In this document: in pieces, positions 1 to 11,576 of the stretch
How the letters are laid out: every line of letters begins with the position of its first letter
Position numbering within the stretch: position 1 is the stretch's first letter
Source: Torymus aiolomorphi
Lineage: Eukaryota; Arthropoda; Insecta; Hymenoptera; Torymidae
Assembly (NCBI GenBank): GCA_036365515.1
Contig: CM070874.1
Coordinates: 45,321,083 to 45,385,082 of the forward strand
Reading direction: 5' to 3'
Length of the DNA stretch: 64,000 nucleotides
Program-made: the position numbers and the translations under genes
The notes under the pieces: model-generated
Databases searched by the model: none
What the model was told of the DNA's origin: nothing
Seen by the model: the letters and a program-made list of their open reading frames with translations, nothing else

Positions 1-2218
1 AAAATCCATATATCAACAGTACGAAAGGTTATGATACTATAAATAAAGAAATAAACATAAGATTAGGAGATGATTTAGCAAATGTACCATCATCTTGGAT
101 GACAGACTATGAGATTTATGATGATGCCTTAGAAGGGGACTGTGAAGGTATAACTTATGGGACATCAGATTCTAAAAGTGAAGTCAGCTCAATTCCTTGT
201 GGTGGCTGTGGGGCATTATTGCATTGTAAAGATGTTGCTCTTCCTGGTTATTTGCCATCTGAACTATTCTCTAATAAAAATAATGATGATCTAAAATCGC
301 TTATATGTCAAAGATGTCATTTTATGAAAAACTATAACACGTGTTTAGACGTAAGAGTTTCAGTTGATGATTACCCAAAATTATTAGAAAAAATTAATGA
401 GAATAGAAGAGCAGTGGTACTATTACTTGTTGACCTTACTGATTTTCCTTGTAGTATTTGGCCACAATTACCTTCATTAATTGGAGAAAAAAGACATGTT
501 TTTGTTGTAGGCAATAAAATAGATCTTTTACCTAAAGATTCTCCACATTTCCTAGCGCATATAAAAGATAGTTTAACAGAATCATTAATTCAATGTGGAA
601 TTACTAAATCAAATATTAAACACATTGGTCTCATATCAGCAAAAACTGGATATGGCGTAGAAGACCTAATAAGCAAACTTAATAGAATATGGCAGTATAG
701 AAGTAAGTGTAGTTATAAAAAAATTTATATTGATGTCTTTATCCTTAACTATGTCAAAAATATTTTTATTTATTTACTTTCTTGCTGTCACGTATAAAGT
801 AAAATAAATGCAATAATTACAATTTATTTTAAATTTTATGACTTCAGGTGATGTATATTTACTTGGATGTACAAATGCTGGAAAATCAACTTTATTTAAT
901 ACTCTACTACATTCTGACTTTTGTAAATCTCAAGCTGTAGACATAGTACAACGTGCAACAACCTCTCCATGGCCTGGAACAACTTTAAATTTATTGAAGT
1001 TTCCTATTCTCAAAATATCTTCTTGGAAAAAGGCTTTTAGGTATGAAAGATTAAAGAAACTGCAACTTCATGAACATGCAGATACTGTTGAAAGAATGCA
1101 AGAATTTAAAAAGACAAGAAACATTGAATTTGCTACATTACAGAGTATGTTTATTTTTAGTAGTTTTAAAAGTGTATTAAATATTTATATAAAAGTTAAT
1201 ATTTTCAGGTTTTATTAGTCATAGTTTCAAAAGGAATTATGATTTAAACCAAGCTTTCAGTAAACTGAAAACAAATGATATGACGTTAACCTTAAACAAA
1301 CCAAAAATGTTTGGCTTAGATGAAACAGCACCTGAGTATGCAAATAGTCGTTGGTGTTATGATACTCCTGGAACTATTCAACCCGATCAAATTTTACATT
1401 TTTTAACAACTGATGAACTAATTAAAACACTACCCAGTAGAATTATTTCTCCTAGAACATTTTGTGTTTGGCCTGGTCAAACCATTTTTATAGCAGGTTT
1501 AGGTAGATTAGATATTATGAATGCTCCTTCTTATATAAGGTAATGAATTTATATTAATAACTATGTTCAAATATAATCAATTACATCAATAATTCAAATA
1601 TATCAATAATTCGTAAACTGCATCTTAATTCACTGTCTTGTTTATCAGATGCACTATTTTTGCAAGTAATTGTTTGCCTATTACAATGTGCATGACTGAA
1701 AATGCAGAAATAATTTATAATGAATTGCTTCAAAGTGAAGCATTTGTGGTACCTATTAATAATCCAGATCGATTGAAGATGTGGCCCAAATTAGACTCAA
1801 AGTATTTAGAAATCATTGGTATAGGAGATACTGAATCTGTTGCAGATGTTGTATTGTCTAATGCTGGTAAATATATACAACTGTTCGTTTATTTGTACTT
1901 ATAAGGAATTTATTGTAACTAATCGATGATTCTACTGATCTTGCTGTCTTTAACAACTATCTATGTACAGAAGCTGTCAGTAGCTGCTAATATATCAAAA
2001 TATTTTAACAACTTTTACTTTTAGGTTGGATTGCTATTACTGCAAATGAAAATGCAAAAGTAGAAATGAAAGGATGGACTCCAGAAGGACGAGGAATTTA
2101 TTTGAGAACACCAGCTCTTTTACCAAAATCTGTTACACTTCGTGGAATACGACAAGTTGGAAGTCCATCTTACAGACTTGGAAAACAAGTTTACCACCCA
2201 AAGAAAATGCAAATTTAG
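1..2218 (+). CDS. NOA1: NOA1, mitochondrial circularly permuted GTPase (5' partial)
   Basis: Exons are <1..702, 848..1144, 1209..1539, 1649..1866 and 2025..2218; all introns are GT-AG and the frame is continuous to TAG at 2216. The frame is open to base 3, so the start lies outside the window. The protein has a treble-clef-like zinc motif (CGGC at about 190-215, then CQRC near 305-320), followed by a G domain in permuted order: NKID (G4, about 515) precedes the P-loop [10 protein letters not shown] (about 865-900) and DTPG (G3, about 1365). That order is the signature of the YqeH/NOA1 family. NOA1 is known to act in the mitochondrial matrix in small-subunit ribosome assembly. AATAAA lies at 2242-2247. 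It converges with the SPATA6-like gene. Identification is firm from the permuted motifs plus the zinc motif. Confidence 0.93.
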
Positions 2219-2699
2219 TTAAGCAATTTATTTCATATACTAATAAATAATATTTTTTCAAGTATACAATTTTTTAACAAATATCATTGTTTTTTAAATA
2301 AAAATTTTATACAAGAATAAAGTGAAAAGGTGAAAAATCAAAAAGAATCAGTCCAAATACACGTAACTTCAGATTGCTTAGACTAATATATTTTTTCTGT
2401 TTACAAAATTAAAACTACCTTACTTGGTACCAAACGATAATGTAATAAAAAAAAAAAAAAATTTATAGTAAAAACTAAAATAAAATTATTATTTACGACG
2501 CAATTACAGCGCCAATCTGCTATAATTTATATATTATAAATTAACAAAAATATTTACAGTTACATCTTTGACTAGATTCATATTACAGGTTATAACGTAT
2601 GAGAAATCATAATTGATGAAACGATTTTTTTATCAATGACATCTTGTTATTAACACAAAAGTATAAATAAAAATTTTGTAAATATTGTTAAGTAAAATA
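2219..2699. other. NOA1 3' flank, no gene seen
   Basis: AT-rich DNA with AATAAA-type hexamers and an A-run near 2445-2460. It probably holds the NOA1 3' UTR end; I see no further coding signal. Confidence 0.5.
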
Positions 2700-2918
2700 T
2701 GGGTCTGAAGTTTGCAACGTTGTAGTGCAACGAAATAAAAAAATATTTGATTTTCCTTCAAGTTTATAATAACTAATATTAATTTTGCGTGTAGATTTAT
2801 TGTTTTAGAGTATCAAATAACTTAATAACAAAGATTTACATAAATTTTCCATTGCTTAATAACTTTAATTAATTATAAAAGATCATTTCATTGTACTCCA
2901 ACGCAAACTTCAGACCCA
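2700..2918. mobile_element. MITE with TA target duplication
   Basis: The ends form an inverted repeat (TGGGTCTGAAGTTTGC at the left, its complement at the right) flanked by TA on both sides (2698-2699 and 2919-2920). The arms match for about 35 bp, with no coding capacity. Size and TA flank fit a Tc1/mariner-type miniature element (inference). Confidence 0.75.
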
Positions 2919-3000
2919 TAGTAAAATTTATGTACATGATTATTTGTAATAAAAGGAAAGTAACTCGACCAAAGTCATTTCTTTTAATTATCTTATGGAA

Positions 3001-4852
3001 TTAAGTTTCACCTAATTCGTATGCACGCCTTTTTGCTTGTTTGTACATTCTTTTATAAAATTTTTCTAAATTTTTATAAAATCCTTTTCTTACATCTATA
3101 GTTTGGAAGTTGTCATATAATGGTGTATGATTTGAATCACTAAAAGTAGTAAATTTAATAGTTTTAATACATAATATATTTTTATTTTAATAAAAATATT
3201 TTAAATGTTTCTTACCCATCTGGGCAGTTAGTATAGTTTAATTTTTCTTTCGTCTTTTCTAGCTGTCTTATTTTTGCTAACAAACTAAAATAATTTAATT
3301 TCTCAAGTAAATCAATTACAACCAATTAAAAATTATTTCAAATCCTAAAATAAATTATGAATAAAACTTACATGGATGTAGTAGGATCATCTTTTAATGA
3401 TGGTGCACTATTTGTTCGACAAATAGAATCATTTTTGTGTCTCTCCAATAGGGAGTGTTTAAGAGAGCCATCTTCATCGTGAATCTTATAATTACTATTT
3501 TTTATATCATTTTGTAAATTAAGAGAATGCATTGCATGGGATATTTTGGGTACATTGCTTTTATAACATTTATGAATAGTATTGTTGATTCCACTAAAAA
3601 GTTTTGTCCGACTTTCATTTTGTTTACTTTTAGAAAGGCCATCATTTTTTATATCATACAATTTCGTTGTACTGTTAGAATCTGATTTTTCATTAGAAAA
3701 ATAACATTTGTACTTTAAGCAAATTGGACAACTATCAAGAATATGAGCATCATTACAAATGTTATAATTTTCACAAGATTTTTGTAGACTGGCTATTGAA
3801 CAACTGCAAATCTGTCTTCTTTGAGGAAAAGATAGATAACATTGATCATTTCCTGATAATGAACATTTATCATAATTACAATCATGAACTTGAATATTAT
3901 TTTGTTGGCGTCGACAACTATAAAAAGATACATATATAATTATGGATTAAATTAAGAAAAAATTTATACATACAACAGATTGATGTCATGCTAACTTACA
4001 TTCGACATATATAATTGCTCTGTTTTCCTTGCCCTGTATGACAGACTTTTTTTTGTCTAAGAATTCCTTTATTAGGCAGCAACTCCTTTTTTTTATGAAT
4101 ACATTGCTGGTTCTGAAAATATACAAATGAATTATTTTATATAGAAACTGCTAAAGTCACTATACATTATGCTTCATACAACAGAATTGATGACTTTTGG
4201 ATTAATTAGGTGAGTTTCTTTAGAGCAAGCATCAAAATCTGCAACTTCTTCTATAGTAGTCCTTGTTGATATTTCAACTTTTGGTGATAAAATACCCTGT
4301 AACACATTAAGTTACTAAAAAATAATTGTTTTAATACTATTAGTTTAAAGGAATAAAAAAATGATTTGCATACTGGAAAAAATTTTGATGGTTCCATGAG
4401 TAAATCAACGTTAACTCCAGCTAAAATGCCCTTATAACAAGGCACTGGATACAATAAATCTACTAGGTTTGTATTAAACGTTGCTAAAGAAACATTTTTA
4501 TTTTTTGTAGGTGACCACTGTATTAATTCGACAAATATATACTCTGAAAATAACTTTTTTTCCAATTCGGCTAAGGTTGTAACACCAGTAAATATTTTTT
4601 TAAAAGTAAATTTATTATGATATAAAAGGGGAAATAAAGGTGTTAATCTGTGAGTTGCTACACAAGAATCAAAAATATGAATTTGTAAGGCAACTTTTCC
4701 ATTAGGACACAGCCAAACTCCTGGACAGGTAACCTAAAATAATTATCAATGCAGATTATCAGTGTATGTTGAATTGTGCTTATTTTAATATCAACTATAC
4801 TTACAGCATGTAAATCAAAATCTACTTTCACAGAAAATGCTCTTCCAACCAT
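3001..4852 (-). CDS. SPATA6: SPATA6-like protein (spermatogenesis-associated 6), 463 aa
   Basis: Seven exons join in frame: 4852-4805, 4733-4374, 4296-4180, 4112-4000, 3917-3372, 3284-3216 and 3139-3001, each with GT-AG borders; the stop is at 3003-3001. The first ~175 residues match the SPATA6 N-terminal domain: VTCPGVWLCPNGKVALQI, a FELIQ-like VELIQWSP, then SPKVEISTRTTIEE. SPATA6 is required for the sperm head-tail connecting piece in vertebrates; invertebrate homologues exist. The middle exon is unusually Cys-rich (about 15 Cys in a 90-residue stretch, residues ~215-305) and looks lineage-specific. A short Leu/Lys helix (LLAKIRQLEKTKEKL) precedes a basic C-terminus. The exon-3 donor (GTATGA at 4179) is the weakest junction. 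Family assignment rests on the N-terminal domain. Confidence 0.85.
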
Positions 4853-5250
4853 AGTTATTCAATTTATTTTATTTATATTATTTGAAAAAATACTTTATTG
4901 GTAAATATTAAAAAATGTTTGTTTTGTAGAAGAAATATTTTTTTAAATGTTTTAGCTTCAATACATATAAAATTTATATTTTTTCTCAAAACTGAAAAAA
5001 AAAAATTACCCGTGATACTTGCAATTCGAAGTTTTTGATTTTGAAACTGATAACTTGATTGAATCTTAAAATATTCTATACACCAATATACGTATATATT
5101 ATACGGATGAAAAACTGAGTTTGGTTGCTAGGAAACGCGAGCTGTAGGTGTAGGTACAGATAACTAAATAAAGGTATCTATATACCTATTTATGATTGTT
5201 AGGACTTTATCGGATTATTCGATCATTTTGTAGACTAAAGTAATATAAGT
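4853..5250. other. Upstream flank of the SPATA6-like gene
   Basis: About 400 bp, AT-rich, between the SPATA6-like start codon and the LTR-like unit. It would contain the promoter; I see no convincing TATA box or ORF. Confidence 0.4.
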
Positions 5251-7081
5251 TGTTATGACCCAAGTCGGGGTCTGCGAGTAGAAAGTCACTTCTGCAATGG
5301 TCGCCAAGTTGACCAATCTGGATGTGGGAATGTTTGTTCAATTAAAAACGTTGTGGTCGGTACGGCAGAGAAGGCATCCCCTTATATACCTATGAGGAAG
5401 TTTGCCTTAGAAGCTCGGAACAGAGGGAGCCAGTACGCGTTAGCCCTGTCATGGCCGCCGCACTAATCAACCATACCTCTATGCTTGTGTTGGTGTGTCC
5501 GTCCGTGAGCTCATCTGCACGGAGAAACTTTTAGTACAACTGCCGCACTCCGTAGTGCGACCGTTGCGCCAAGCGCGCCCTCTCGTTTGTACTTTCAGTT
5601 TGGAATGTTATGAACTGCGTTTGCGTAAACGAGTCGTGCAACACATAAAGGCAATTCTACAATAGAACCTTAAATATTGATCTCTGATAAAAGTTAAATA
5701 AAATGATAAATTAAATAATAATAATTGAATGCGTTCCCATAACAATCTCGATCTAAAATTCCAATAGTAGGATCTATATATTAATTAGTTAATTAACCGA
5801 GTTATAAACAATAACTCGAATAGGCATCGATGATAAACAAGCGATAATGGATTTATTAACTAGTTACCTTCAACAATTAGTAATTGCGCCCGTATAATTA
5901 AACTATCAATGGCAAGGCCAACGCGCTAACGAACAAATTGAGATTAGCAATAAAACTAAATAAACGGTAGTAATCTGCGATTAAATTAATAACTATTGGG
6001 ACGATAAATAGTAATTGCGTCATAATAATTAGCGATTTGATAAATAACGGCAGGCGTAATAATAATTAATTAGGGAAGCTCGCTCAGGTATGAAGAAGCT
6101 CCGTTACAGAAATTCCCAAGGACAACCAGCAGCTCGAGAAACAATTCAAGGACAAACAAAAGACGTGAACGTTTCCGAGAATCAATTAGCGAAGGGCTCG
6201 AGGAAACTTAATCCACTTCAAGGTCAAGAGTTTCAGGAATGCATCAACGGTCGAACCAAGAATGCGTAAACACTTCTTGGAATCCATTAGGCTAAGGAAA
6301 GGATTAACGGACAGGCTAGGAATGCGTAAACAGTTCTCAGAATCCATTAGTGCCAACGGTCACCCGACGAGAGACAAACAATTCCCAGAACTATGGCGCA
6401 GTGGCGCAACAACCTAACGGCCCGAGCCATCGTCAACAGCCAATCACAGACTAGCGGCGTCCCACGCCACTGGGGGATGCGGTCCGTCGCTCGCTGCTCA
6501 TCGCTCTCGACCCTGTTTTCTGGTCTAGGGCCCCTCCATCGCCACTCCCCCACTTAGGAGTGGGAGAAGGCTTCTGAGGCAACCTGGCGCCCTACAGCCT
6601 CTACACCATACTGCCTCCCATTACCAACCTGAAGCTGCCGACCAATAGCGTTTCTCCTAGGATCCTTGTCAACGGCCTGAGGTCCGCGTCAGGGGTATAA
6701 AAGAAGAGCCCCGAGCCGCCAGGGTCAGTCGCTACCGAGCACATGAGACGCTTCGTAGCTTTAACCTGGGTCGTTATCAACATTTTTGGTACTCTGCTGC
6801 ACATTGTGCATGTTGCGCCCAGAAGCTTTAAATAATCATTGAATTGTATAGAGTCACGGTTCTAAAGTTCATTGGTTGTCAAAATTAACAAAGTTCTGAA
6901 TTAATTCAATAAATTCAAGTTAAAGTTTATTCTCTCGAGTTCGAATTTTATTTCAACTTTCCTGCAACTCCATGCGCTTTAGCGCTTAATTGAGCAAACG
7001 AATTCCACGTTCCGACTGGTCAACTTGGCGACCATTGCAGAAACGCCTTTCTGCTCGCCGAGCCCGACTCGGGTCGTAACA
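5251..7081 (+). mobile_element. Solo-LTR-like unit with TG...CA ends
   Basis: The unit begins TGTTATGACC and ends GGTCGTAACA. Inside are TATAAAAG at 6696-6703, an initiator TCAGTC with A at 6727 (31 nt downstream) and AATAAA at 6908-6913, the expected U3-R-U5 order of a retroelement LTR. Unusually, the two ends form a ~100-bp imperfect inverted repeat (shared core CAATGGTCGCCAAGTTGACC). I found no obvious target duplication and no gag-pol nearby, so it is either a solo LTR or a 5' LTR with the body lost. A DNA transposon carrying its own promoter is the alternative. Confidence 0.55.
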
Positions 7082-7762
7082 GGAACAACTGCTACACCAA
7101 AAACGCGCAACGGCTCGACCAAGGAGCAGACGACGCAGCCGCTTGGAACAGCAGTTACGCCTATTTGGAATAGCTGCTGCCCCAAACTCACAGCGCTGCC
7201 GTCGCACTACGGCTAAAGCATGATTTGCACCAAAGGTCTCTCCGTGTACTTGCATTGCAACAATAGGAAATGTGATGGTCACCATTTGTTCCGATTCCCT
7301 GCTCAAAAGGAAAGGCAAAAATAATTACAGTGGATAGAACATTCAGGTTAGTGCAGTACTATTTTCTTGTTGGATAAATCTCATTTAGATAAATATATAT
7401 ATATATGACTTATATAAGATTTACTAAATAAAACAAAATCTATTTACTTAAATAAGAAAATATCATTTTAAGATAGTTGTATTGTAAATAATTATTTTGT
7501 AAGACTAATCTAGTACCTATAAATTTCGTTAATCAGATAGCTTCCATTTAATCCAACAAATGTGCTTTATGAATAATTTTTAAAGCAATTAATTTTAATT
7601 AAGCGCATACTTTTTGCTTTATTTATTTTAATTTTGTGATTTTCTTTATGAATTGTAATAATTTTTTTACGCGTTCAATTTTGTGTAAGTTAGTAGATTT
7701 AGACTTCTTGCAGTTGTTTTTTCTAAACATTTTTAATTAATTGAAACATATTAATAAACACC
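7082..7762. other. Flank between LTR-like unit and inverted-repeat transposon
   Basis: The first ~240 bp (7082-7320) are GC-richer and might be residual retroelement interior; the short overlapping ORFs there are not convincing. The rest is AT-rich with no visible gene. Confidence 0.35.
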
Positions 7763-8200
7763 TGTATATCGTCGGTTGAGTGGAACAAGGTACCAACTCA
7801 GGCGAGCGCGTTAACAGGTACCAACTCGCACGGTACGCTTTTTTATATCTTAGCAAGCTATTAAAGAGGCCAACAAATATTCCACAAAAAAGCGATTAAA
7901 GTAGAAAAGGAGAAGTTTAATTTAAGATGAGAATCGTTGAAACCGTTCGATTCTGTGCAAAGTTACATGCATTTGAAAGTGCAAAGAATGACAAAAAATG
8001 AGCGATTTTTTCCTAAATCCACGTAATACTTTACATGTTTATCATTTTTCATATATTACATTCAAAATTAAACTTCTTCTCATTAATTATTATGTTGAGT
8101 GGCACCCTCCATGTTTAATAATTTAAATGTTGTGAGGATCCTCGTGAGGGCCAATTCCCAGAAATAAATTTGAAAACAATCTTGAATACTAGATTGCAAC

Positions 8201-8231
8201 GTTTCGTCAGGAAGTTCCCTGACCTCTTCAG
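8201..8231 (-). ncRNA. Hammerhead-type ribozyme core, left terminal repeat
   Basis: Read on the minus strand: CTGAAGA, then a hairpin with a 6-bp stem (GTCAGG/CCTGAC) and a short loop, then GAAAC. This CUGANGA-stem II-GAAA order is the hammerhead catalytic core, and Penelope-like elements are known to carry such motifs in their terminal repeats. I could not assign helices I and III by eye. Confidence 0.55.
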
Positions 8232-8303
8232 GCTTTATTAAAAATATACAGAGTTAAAACACATACAAAAATAAAAATAAAAAACTAGTCAAATAAATTA
8301 AAA

Positions 8304-8989
8304 TTGTTTACAAATATACCGTGCGATTTAGTATTAGAAAGCATAGACAGACGTTACACACATATTCACAATAAATGCAAAATTCCTTTTCATGAGATTC
8401 GGAATATAGTCTGTTTTTTATTTGACAACACATATTTCAATTTCAACAATAGAACTTATAAACAAATATTTGGCACACCTATAGGTTCTCCTATCTCACC
8501 ATTATTCGCTGACATGGTTATGGAAGATTTAGAAACAGACTGCTTGCGCGAATTAAAAATTACACACGATTGTATTCCGCTCTTTTACTTTAGATATGTA
8601 GACGACACAATTTTATGTATAAAAAGCGATCAAATTGATACAGTTCTACAAGTGTTTAACAAGTATAATACTCATCTTAAATTTACATTCGAATCTGAAA
8701 TAGACAATAGTATAAATTTTTTAGATCTCAGTCTTACGAGAAAAAACAATCAAATTTTGACGAACTGGTATCAAAAAACAACAGCATCATCGAGACTGTT
8801 AAATTATAATTCTAACCACACCATACAACAAAAAATAAACATCGTTGCGAACCTGGTGGATAGAGCAATTCTTTTATCCGATACTTGTTTTCATGACGCG
8901 AATATACACAAAATTACAGAACTTCTCTTATGTAACGATTATCCTTCCGAATTTATAAACATACACATACGAAATAGACTTCGAAAACG
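8304..8989 (+). pseudogene. Penelope-like reverse transcriptase, C-terminal fragment
   Basis: The frame encodes RT motifs in order: GTPIGSPISPLFADM (finger/palm motif, about residue 55-70), then YVDDTIL with the catalytic Asp pair (about residue 100), and INFLDLSL downstream. The N-terminal RT motifs are absent. A 91-bp tandem duplication (8899-8989 repeated at 8990-9080) follows and throws the reading frame off, so the link to the endonuclease domain is broken. Probably non-functional. Confidence 0.8.
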
Positions 8990-9080
8990 CGAATATACAC
9001 AAAATTACAGAACTTCTCTTATGTAACGATTATCCTTCCGAATTTATAAACATACACATACGAAATAGACTTCGAAAACT
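8899..9080. repeat. 91-bp tandem duplication inside the Penelope ORF
   Basis: Bases 8899-8989 are repeated essentially perfectly at 8990-9080. As 91 is not a multiple of three, it shifts the frame of the reverse transcriptase. Confidence 0.85.
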
Positions 9081-9207
9081 CAAATATCACAGTAAAAAGA
9101 CTAATAATGAGAACCGTCCACTAACTACAATCTCCATTCCATATAATAATACCTTTTATAAAAAATGTTCGTATATTTTAAACAAATATAACATCCGCAC
9201 AGTACCT

Positions 9208-9600
9208 TTGATCAACAAAAAATTGAACAATATAATTAAATTAGGAAAGGATAAAATAGAAAAATCAGAAACATGTGGCGTAGTCTATAAGATAAATTGT
9301 ATGTCTTGTACATCGACTTATATTAGCGAAACTAAGCGAATGTTAAAAAATAGGATTAAAGAACATGAAAGAGATAAGAATAAAAAATCAGAGATAGCAA
9401 CACACCAAAGAACTATGAAACACATCGTTGACTGGAAAAGCATCCAAATTTTAGATAGGGAAAACAATTACACGAAACGAATTATTTCCGAAATGTTACA
9501 TATTAATTTAAATCATAACACTATCAATAGAATAGAAGATACACAAAATTTGAATAATATATACAAAAAGCTGTTAAGAACGTTACATTTAAAAAGGTAA
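9208..9600 (+). pseudogene. GIY-YIG endonuclease domain of the Penelope-like element
   Basis: The ~130-residue frame holds GVVYKINC, CTSTYISET, an Arg-containing LKNRIKEH and a C-terminal IEDTQNLN, the layout of the GIY-YIG nuclease that Penelope-like proteins carry after the RT. The core reads GVVY/YISE rather than GIY/YIG, a divergent form. In the parent element it was fused to the RT; here a frame-shifting duplication separates them. Confidence 0.75.
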
Positions 9601-9797
9601 ATAAGCGTGATTATATATAAACCCCAGCGAAGCGTGCATTATGTTCTGCATACCATCTCGACTCTACTGGTATCTTACCAGTATCGACGTAGCTATTTAT
9701 AGGTAAAGGTTTTTGCATAGATTGTGTTTAATTTATTTGACTAGTTTTTTATTTTTATTTTTGTATGTGTTTTAACTCTGTATATTTTTAATAAAGC

Positions 9798-9828
9798 CTG
9801 AAGAGGTCAGGGAACTTCCTGATGAAAC
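9798..9828 (+). ncRNA. Hammerhead-type ribozyme core, right terminal repeat
   Basis: Same core as the left terminal repeat but on the plus strand: CTGAAGA, hairpin stem GTCAGG/CCTGAT, GAAAC. Compared with the left copy one stem pair is G-U instead of G-C, so pairing is kept. Helices I and III not resolved. Confidence 0.55.
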
Positions 9829-10141
9829 GTTGCAATCTAGTATTCAAGATTGTTTTTAAATTTATTTCTGGGAATTGGCCCTCACGAGGATCCTCACAAC
9901 ATTTAAATTCTTCTCATTAATTTTAATTGCTTTTTTGTATTTTTTTTTTTGCTTCTTCAATAGCTTGCTAAACATTCAAAAGCCAACCGCGCGAGTTGAT
10001 ACCTTTTTACGCCCTCAAAGGAGTTTGTACCTTTTTACACGAACGCCCGAGTTGATACGTTTTCACGCGCTCGCCCGAGTAGGATCCTTTTTAAGCGCTT
10101 GCTCGAGCTGATACCTTGTTCCTCTCAACCGATGATATGTA

Positions 10142-11576
10142 TACATCGCCATTCAAATATTCCTACATAAATAAATTTTTATTTTCTCATTTTTATCCCA
10201 AATTAAAAATCATACTACATTTAAAAAATACTTTTAGTTATGGTTTTATTAACAAAATTTTAAAATTATTTCCTATACGTTAAATTGGTGGTATTAACCT
10301 TTATGAAACTGAAATTATTAATACATTATATTAATTACATCGTCCAAAGAAATAAAAAATTTACGTCAAAACAAACTTAAATCTTTTTAATTGAAACTTT
10401 TATTATAACAGAATTATATTAAATTTCTTATTTAATTTCTTATTATTTTTTGTTATTTAAAAAAATATTTAAAGAGCTATACGGAATCAAGATATAATTG
10501 AAGAACGGTTTTCTTATTGGTTTATCAAGACAAAATAATAATGAAGGTTATAAATAAATAATTTTAAAAATAAATAAAGGTTTTTAATAAATGGTTTAAA
10601 AAATAATAAAAATTTGAAATAAATAGATATATCTTGTTCCCAGAAATTGATCAAATTAAATAAAATGATATAATGAAGTGTCAAAAATGTTAATGTAACT
10701 TTATTATACTTATATTTTTCTAAGAATAAAAGAAAGTTCATGTTTATAATATATTTGATAAAAATAAACTATTAATAAAAGAACATAAATTTTTTGTTAT
10801 CATTTTATTAGAACATTTCGTCAATTTTTCCTTTTTTTTAAGCTTATAAATGAATGTATAACAAATACATTACAAACTCCATTAATATAAATCCATTTGA
10901 AAGCAAATCAATTCATTTTATTCTCAGTACTGTTAAGCACGAAAAATGTATTTTTTTTATAAAATATTGTTTTCTCCGCAACCAACCAACATCAAAAATA
11001 ATAATTTCGATAAATTACAAATTTATATATTATACATAAACCAAAAAATGTTATCCTGATATTATTTGTTTTTTATTTTAACTTATTCTTAAATGAGTGA
11101 TTTTCCATAAGAACTACGAAGAATAGCTAAAAAAAATTTTTGTTTTTTAAATGTCGAAAATTGAATCCTGCGTCGAGTGCAATATTAATATAAGTTTAAC
11201 GTTAATTTCGAAGTCTCAAAAAATGAAAAATTTATTTTTCTTAATTGTAACAAAATTATAGAAATAAAATTAGCTTCGAAAAGATAGAATCTTATAATTT
11301 TCTGAATATATTAAATGAAATTATATTCACGTTACGATGTGGAGACATTATTTAAAAATAGCGTTTTTCGATTTTAATTGAATTGAAACCCACCATGTCT
11401 TTTATGGAACTTTTTTTCTTTTTGCCACAAAGTTGCTGTAGTAAAATAATCATAAATGCTATTAATAGTCGAATAAAATAATTTACTTCAAGATAAATAA
11501 CAAATTACTGCTAATATTAGTTGAATAACTAAAAGAAATAATACGAAACTCTAAATCAATTTTAAATTTTCGCAGG
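10142..11576. other. AT-rich stretch upstream of the P-element transposase
   Basis: No convincing gene. If the P-like element is complete, its 5' terminus and the missing first THAP exon should be here, but I cannot recognise them. Confidence 0.35.

Larger units (their letters stand above)
8089..9907 (+). mobile_element. Penelope-like retroelement, internally truncated
   Basis: A 15-bp direct repeat, TTCTTCTCATTAATT, flanks the insert (8074-8088 and 9908-9922). Its ends carry inverted copies of a ~180-bp terminal sequence (8110-8305 and 9727-9907). Between them lie the C-terminal reverse transcriptase domain and a GIY-YIG endonuclease domain, the domain pair that defines Penelope-like elements. 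The N-terminal RT half is missing, because coding sequence begins right at the left terminal repeat. It is therefore a dead copy. Confidence 0.85.
7763..10141. mobile_element. Inverted-repeat DNA transposon hosting a Penelope element
   Basis: The left end (TATATCGTCGGTTGAGTGGA) and right end are inverted copies. Both arms hold subterminal repeats of a unit like GAGTTGGTACCTTTTTACGCG with GGTACC/GATACC cores (7790-7850; 9985-10110). Both arms continue with an inverted match around TAGCAAGCTATT. The interior is interrupted by the Penelope-like element at 8089-9907. No transposase of its own is seen, so it is non-autonomous. Confidence 0.6.
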
